Positions 19,901 to 22,638 of a DNA stretch of 22,638 nt are shown piece by piece (position 1 is the stretch's first letter; every line of letters starts with the position of its first letter). The notes under the pieces are model-generated. The model was not told the DNA's origin. It searched no databases and was given only the letters and a program-made list of their open reading frames with translations. The position numbers were made by a program, and so were the translations under genes. The DNA is from Ectocarpus siliculosus (lineage: Eukaryota; Sar; Phaeophyceae; Ectocarpales; Ectocarpaceae), in assembly GCA_000310025.1 (NCBI GenBank), contig FN649727.1, positions 4,151,189-4,173,826 of the forward strand, in the 5' to 3' direction.

Positions 19901-22128
19901 TCGGCTGGCCCTCTGTTCCGCATTGCCGGAGGCTCAGTGTCTCTTGTCTTCCCGAGAGAATCCCGTTGACCCATCACTTGCTACAATATGCGGTCTCTTT
20001 GATGGCCGTGTTCGATATTTTGCAAGGACGACAAACTTTCGGACGAGGACTTCGTTGCCGCGAAGGCTGGCGGGGGGCGAAAGAAGAAAGGTCGCGGCCG
20101 GCCTCGCAAGAACGGCGGCGGCGGCGGCGGCGGGAAGAAAAAGGCCAAGAGGCCCCGTCCCTCCTCGCCTTCCGCCAGCGACGGCGCCGGCAGCGACACT
20201 TTATCCGGGGGGGAAGCACCGGTCAACAGCAGCGGCAAGAAGCGCGGGCAGGGCGGTAGCGTGGAGCCCGGCCGGGCGAAGGCGCGGGCGCTAGCGGTGG
20301 TGAGGAAGTACGTCGCCGGCCTTCCCCCTACGGAGTACGGGCGGGATGAGGGGTGGATACCTTCCAAGGAAGAGGCCGCCCGCGAAGCCTCAGCAAGAGC
20401 CGGGGAGAGCGGCGGTGGGGGCAGCTCGGGAGGGGGAGGGGCGCGTGGGGGTGGGAACAAGAGGGACAGGGCGGGTGGCGGGGGTGGTGGGGAAAAGAAG
20501 GCGAAGAAGTTAAAGGCGTCCGAGGAGCGGCAGAGGGAAGAAGCTGAGCGAAAGGAACGGCTGACGCAGGTGATTGTTAAGGGGATGGGTTGGAGGGAGG
20601 GAGGGAGGTAGGGGGATCAGGCGTTTTATTGTCGAGATTGGGAGCAAAGTGCTTTGGTTTCTTGTACAGGTATCTCAGCTGGTGCATCCCTGTGTGTCAC
20701 TCTGGTGGTTGATTTTGTGCTGCTGGAGTTGGTCTTCGTCTGGCTTTTGTGTGAGCAATCAAGTGCGTAGTTTACGCGCCGTTAGTCGAGACATGAATGA
20801 CACGCTTGTAGAAGTTCGTCGAGTGTGGGCTTATTTCTGGCCTGCTGCCACCGCCTGGCAGCATCGACACAACCATGAAATGCTTTGGGGTTGTCGCGAA
20901 AATGCACATGCGAGTACCGCCTCACACATGGAAGAAACACGCGGATACACTCTTCCGTCGAAGATCGAAAAAATGCACCCTGAGTTTCCCCCACCCACCT
21001 GCCTATCTGGGCCCTGCCCCGCAGATGAAGAGCTCGTCGGAGCCCATCTGGAAGCAGCACCGCCGTATGAAGGAGGAGCAAGGGAAGGAGAGCGGCGGTG
21101 GCGGCGGAGGGGGGACATCAGACGGCGCAGCAGCAGGCAAGGCGGCGGCGGTAGGGGCCTCGGCGGGGGCGGGTGCTGGCGGCAACCGGGAGAGCGAGAT
21201 CCAGACAGGGCGAAAGTTGACGCAAAGGCTCGCCAAGGCCGGGGTGGAGGGCAAGTTTAACAAGGAGGAGGTCCTCGAGGTCCTCCAAAAGGTGAGGAAA
21301 AGGGGAGCGAGGAGTGGTGAAGCGGTGGGAGGGAGGGGGCGGGTACGAGTGTAGCATGCACTTGCGGGAGAGAGATGTAGACAGAGAGGACCACAGGTGT
21401 TCCGTGAGATGTATGCTCTGCGCCCTCATCCCATGCGGCAGTCCTAGTCATTGAACCCGCCGCCGATTCGGTACCCTTGTTTGCATAACCGCGATGACTC
21501 GCAGCTGGGGGAGCTGGAGCCATCGCGCGAGCTCCTGCAGCAGTCCGGGTGCGGGAAGGCGGTGGCCAGCGCCCGCAAGTATTTCTCCGGGGGGCAGGTG
21601 AAGCACAACGACAAGGAGGTAGCGACGGCGGCGTCGAGCCTCCGCACGCGCTGGATGAACGCTCTCGCCGGCGGCGGTAGCGGCGGTTCTTCTTCGGGCG
21701 ACAAGAAGACGACGCCGCCGCCGCCGCCGCTAGACCGGGCTCCGTCGAGGTCTCGAACCCCGCCCGATTCGGCGCAGCAGGGGTCGTCGTCGAAGAAGGA
21801 GAGAGTGGGCGAGGAGACCCCTCGCTCGCGGAGCCCGAAGCCAGAGACCGGCGGCGTTCCGAGAGAAGGAGGAGGGCGGGAGCCGAAGAGAGAGAACGGC
21901 GGGAAGGGGGGATCGCCGCGAGGGAGTTCCGGAGGTGGGCGGTACGGCGGCGGCGGCGGGCGGGAAGAGGGGTCTGCCGGCGGCGAGGGCGCGGCGGCGG
22001 TTAAGAAGGAAGCTACCAAGGAGGTGAAGAAGGAAGCCAAGAAGGAGGTGGCTCCCGCTGCTGCTGCTCCCGCTGCTCCCGCTTCCGCGAAGATCTCCAC
22101 AGCCGTCGCGAAGGACGAGGTAGGCTGA
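16315..22128 (+). CDS. PWWP and AT-hook protein with LEDGF/HRP2-like C-terminal domain (seven exons)
   Basis: Likely nuclear chromatin reader of about 918 residues. Proposed exons: 16315-16905, 17604-17782, 18626-18748, 19228-19657, 20027-20569, 21025-21291, 21505-22128; all phases agree. The start ACCATGG fits a strong context. In order it has AT-hook GRGRPRKK (81-88), then PWWP from about 196 to 300 (VVWAKMGNPPWPALVWDPRF, with aromatic residues of the cage and HLVKFYTTSKNPFACVPY). AT-hook GRGRPRK follows (345-351), then a long Glu/Asp block, then AT-hook GRGRPRK (463-469). A charged coiled-coil-like stretch precedes a helical TFIIS-N/integrase-binding-like domain at about 678-766 (EVLEVLQKLGELEPSREL, GCGKAVASARKY, SLRTRWMNAL). 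The tail is Gly/Pro/Lys-rich. PWWP domains usually bind H3K36-methylated nucleosomes. The exon 4 acceptor is the least certain (19198 is an alternative). A GAG|GTAGGC donor-like site six bases before the stop leaves the 3' end open. Confidence 0.82.
16923..16977. repeat. GA microsatellite at the start of PWWP gene intron 1
   Basis: Nearly pure GA repeat beginning about 17 bases after the exon 1 donor at 16906. Reading through the intron stays open and would add an Arg-Glu dipeptide tail before a stop at 16984-16986. Confidence 0.9.
17808..17858. repeat. GCT/CTG microsatellite in PWWP gene intron 2
   Basis: About 17 CTG-type units with two TTG interruptions, beginning 25 bases after the exon 2 donor. 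Not coding in the proposed model. Confidence 0.9.
19473..19652 (+). repeat. GAG/GAC-rich repeat coding an acidic block
   Basis: Imperfect trinucleotide repeat in exon 4 of the PWWP gene encoding long Glu runs and a short Asp run. The antisense frame reads as poly-Ser or poly-Leu and is a shadow. Confidence 0.88.
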
Positions 22129-22638
22129 CCCCGAGCGAGATCTTGAGCGGTGTTGGTGTCGTCGGCTTGTATTAGGGGAGAAGCGTTTGCTCGCTGCGTG
22201 CTGTCGGTGCTGATGAAGTAAGAAAAACACAGCAGCAGGGAAACCACGCGGATTTTGGGCCTCTTGGGTCTCAGAGAAGAGGCGTTCCTGTGTTGTACGT
22301 GCAGGTCTATACTCTATCGGGTTTCGACGTGATTGTTCTGGGTGGCGTGATCTTTGGGGGTGAGGGGTGCAGAGTTGTGGCTTTCACTTGAGGTTGAGAC
22401 GTCAGAGCGCTACCCGTTTGGTTGGGCAGGCCGTTGGGTCGAGAGGTGCCTTTTTGCTCCCCGTCGCAGACTCAAGCTTAGCTCTTGAATGAAATAATAG
22501 GTCGACAGAAACGCTTTGTATCTATCCCAACAACCTCGCCTTGACTATTTTTACAAAACTTGCAACCCCCGGCCTCCTCCTCCTCCTCCTCCTCCTCCTC
22601 CTCCTCCTCCTCCTCCTCTTCCTCCTCCTCCTCCTCCT
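22129..22638. other. Region after the PWWP gene, ending in a CCT repeat
   Basis: Probably 3'UTR and flank, with no recognised gene. A possible acceptor (GTACGTGCAG ending at 22304) exists, but the downstream frame has no recognisable domain. The last bases (22573-22638) are a CCT microsatellite that continues past the window edge. Confidence 0.6.

Noticed and set aside
19189-19977. Minus-strand Ser-rich open frame of 262 codons
   Set aside because: The Ser runs are the complement of the GAG repeat that encodes the Glu block of the PWWP gene.
21444-22247. Minus-strand open frame of 267 codons
   Set aside because: Antisense of the well-supported exon 7 of the PWWP gene; Pro/Ser-rich, no motif.
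1-22638. CRISPR arrays, bacterial operons, rRNA and complete tRNA genes
   Set aside because: None seen. The introns, low-complexity coding tracts and domain types show eukaryotic nuclear DNA, and the microsatellites are not spacer-repeat arrays.

Overview
The window looks like nuclear DNA from an intron-rich, GC-rich eukaryote. The genes have long GT-AG introns (about 0.1 to 2 kb), many trinucleotide runs (GCA, GAG, CCT) and low-complexity Ala/Gly/Glu stretches. This fits a brown alga of the Ectocarpus type (stramenopile), but that assignment is inference from gene structure and composition, not from a sequence match.

Layout. (1) Positions 1-2058, minus strand: the 3' part of a decayed LINE-type non-LTR retrotransposon that runs off the left edge. 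It is cut at its 5' end and carries an in-frame stop and a frameshift. (2) 2059-4293: no convincing gene. (3) 4294-9406, plus: a six-exon gene, about 850 residues, with one PHD finger and four SANT/Myb-like repeats. Each repeat is split by a phase-0 intron at the same codon, and two of those introns appear to use GC donors. (4) 9407-12403: no gene seen, with a 100-N assembly gap between poly-C tracts. (5) 12404-15999, minus: a four-exon cytochrome b5 gene with both heme histidines and a C-terminal membrane anchor. Its introns hold a 66-bp tandem duplication that copies a splice donor and a large imperfect inverted repeat. (6) 16000-16314: a 315-bp gap between two divergent start codons, a candidate bidirectional promoter. 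(7) 16315-22128, plus: a seven-exon gene, about 918 residues, with three AT-hooks, a PWWP domain, an acidic block and a C-terminal TFIIS-N/integrase-binding-like helical domain. This is an LEDGF/HRP2-like layout. (8) 22129-22638: no gene seen, ending in a CCT repeat.

Two of the three intact genes are probable chromatin readers (PHD-SANT and PWWP-IBD). The third is an electron-transfer protein that shares an upstream region with the PWWP gene. Exon structures were assembled by hand from splice-site consensus, phase agreement and domain continuity. Every junction in the cytochrome b5 and PWWP genes keeps the frame, but no transcript evidence was available.
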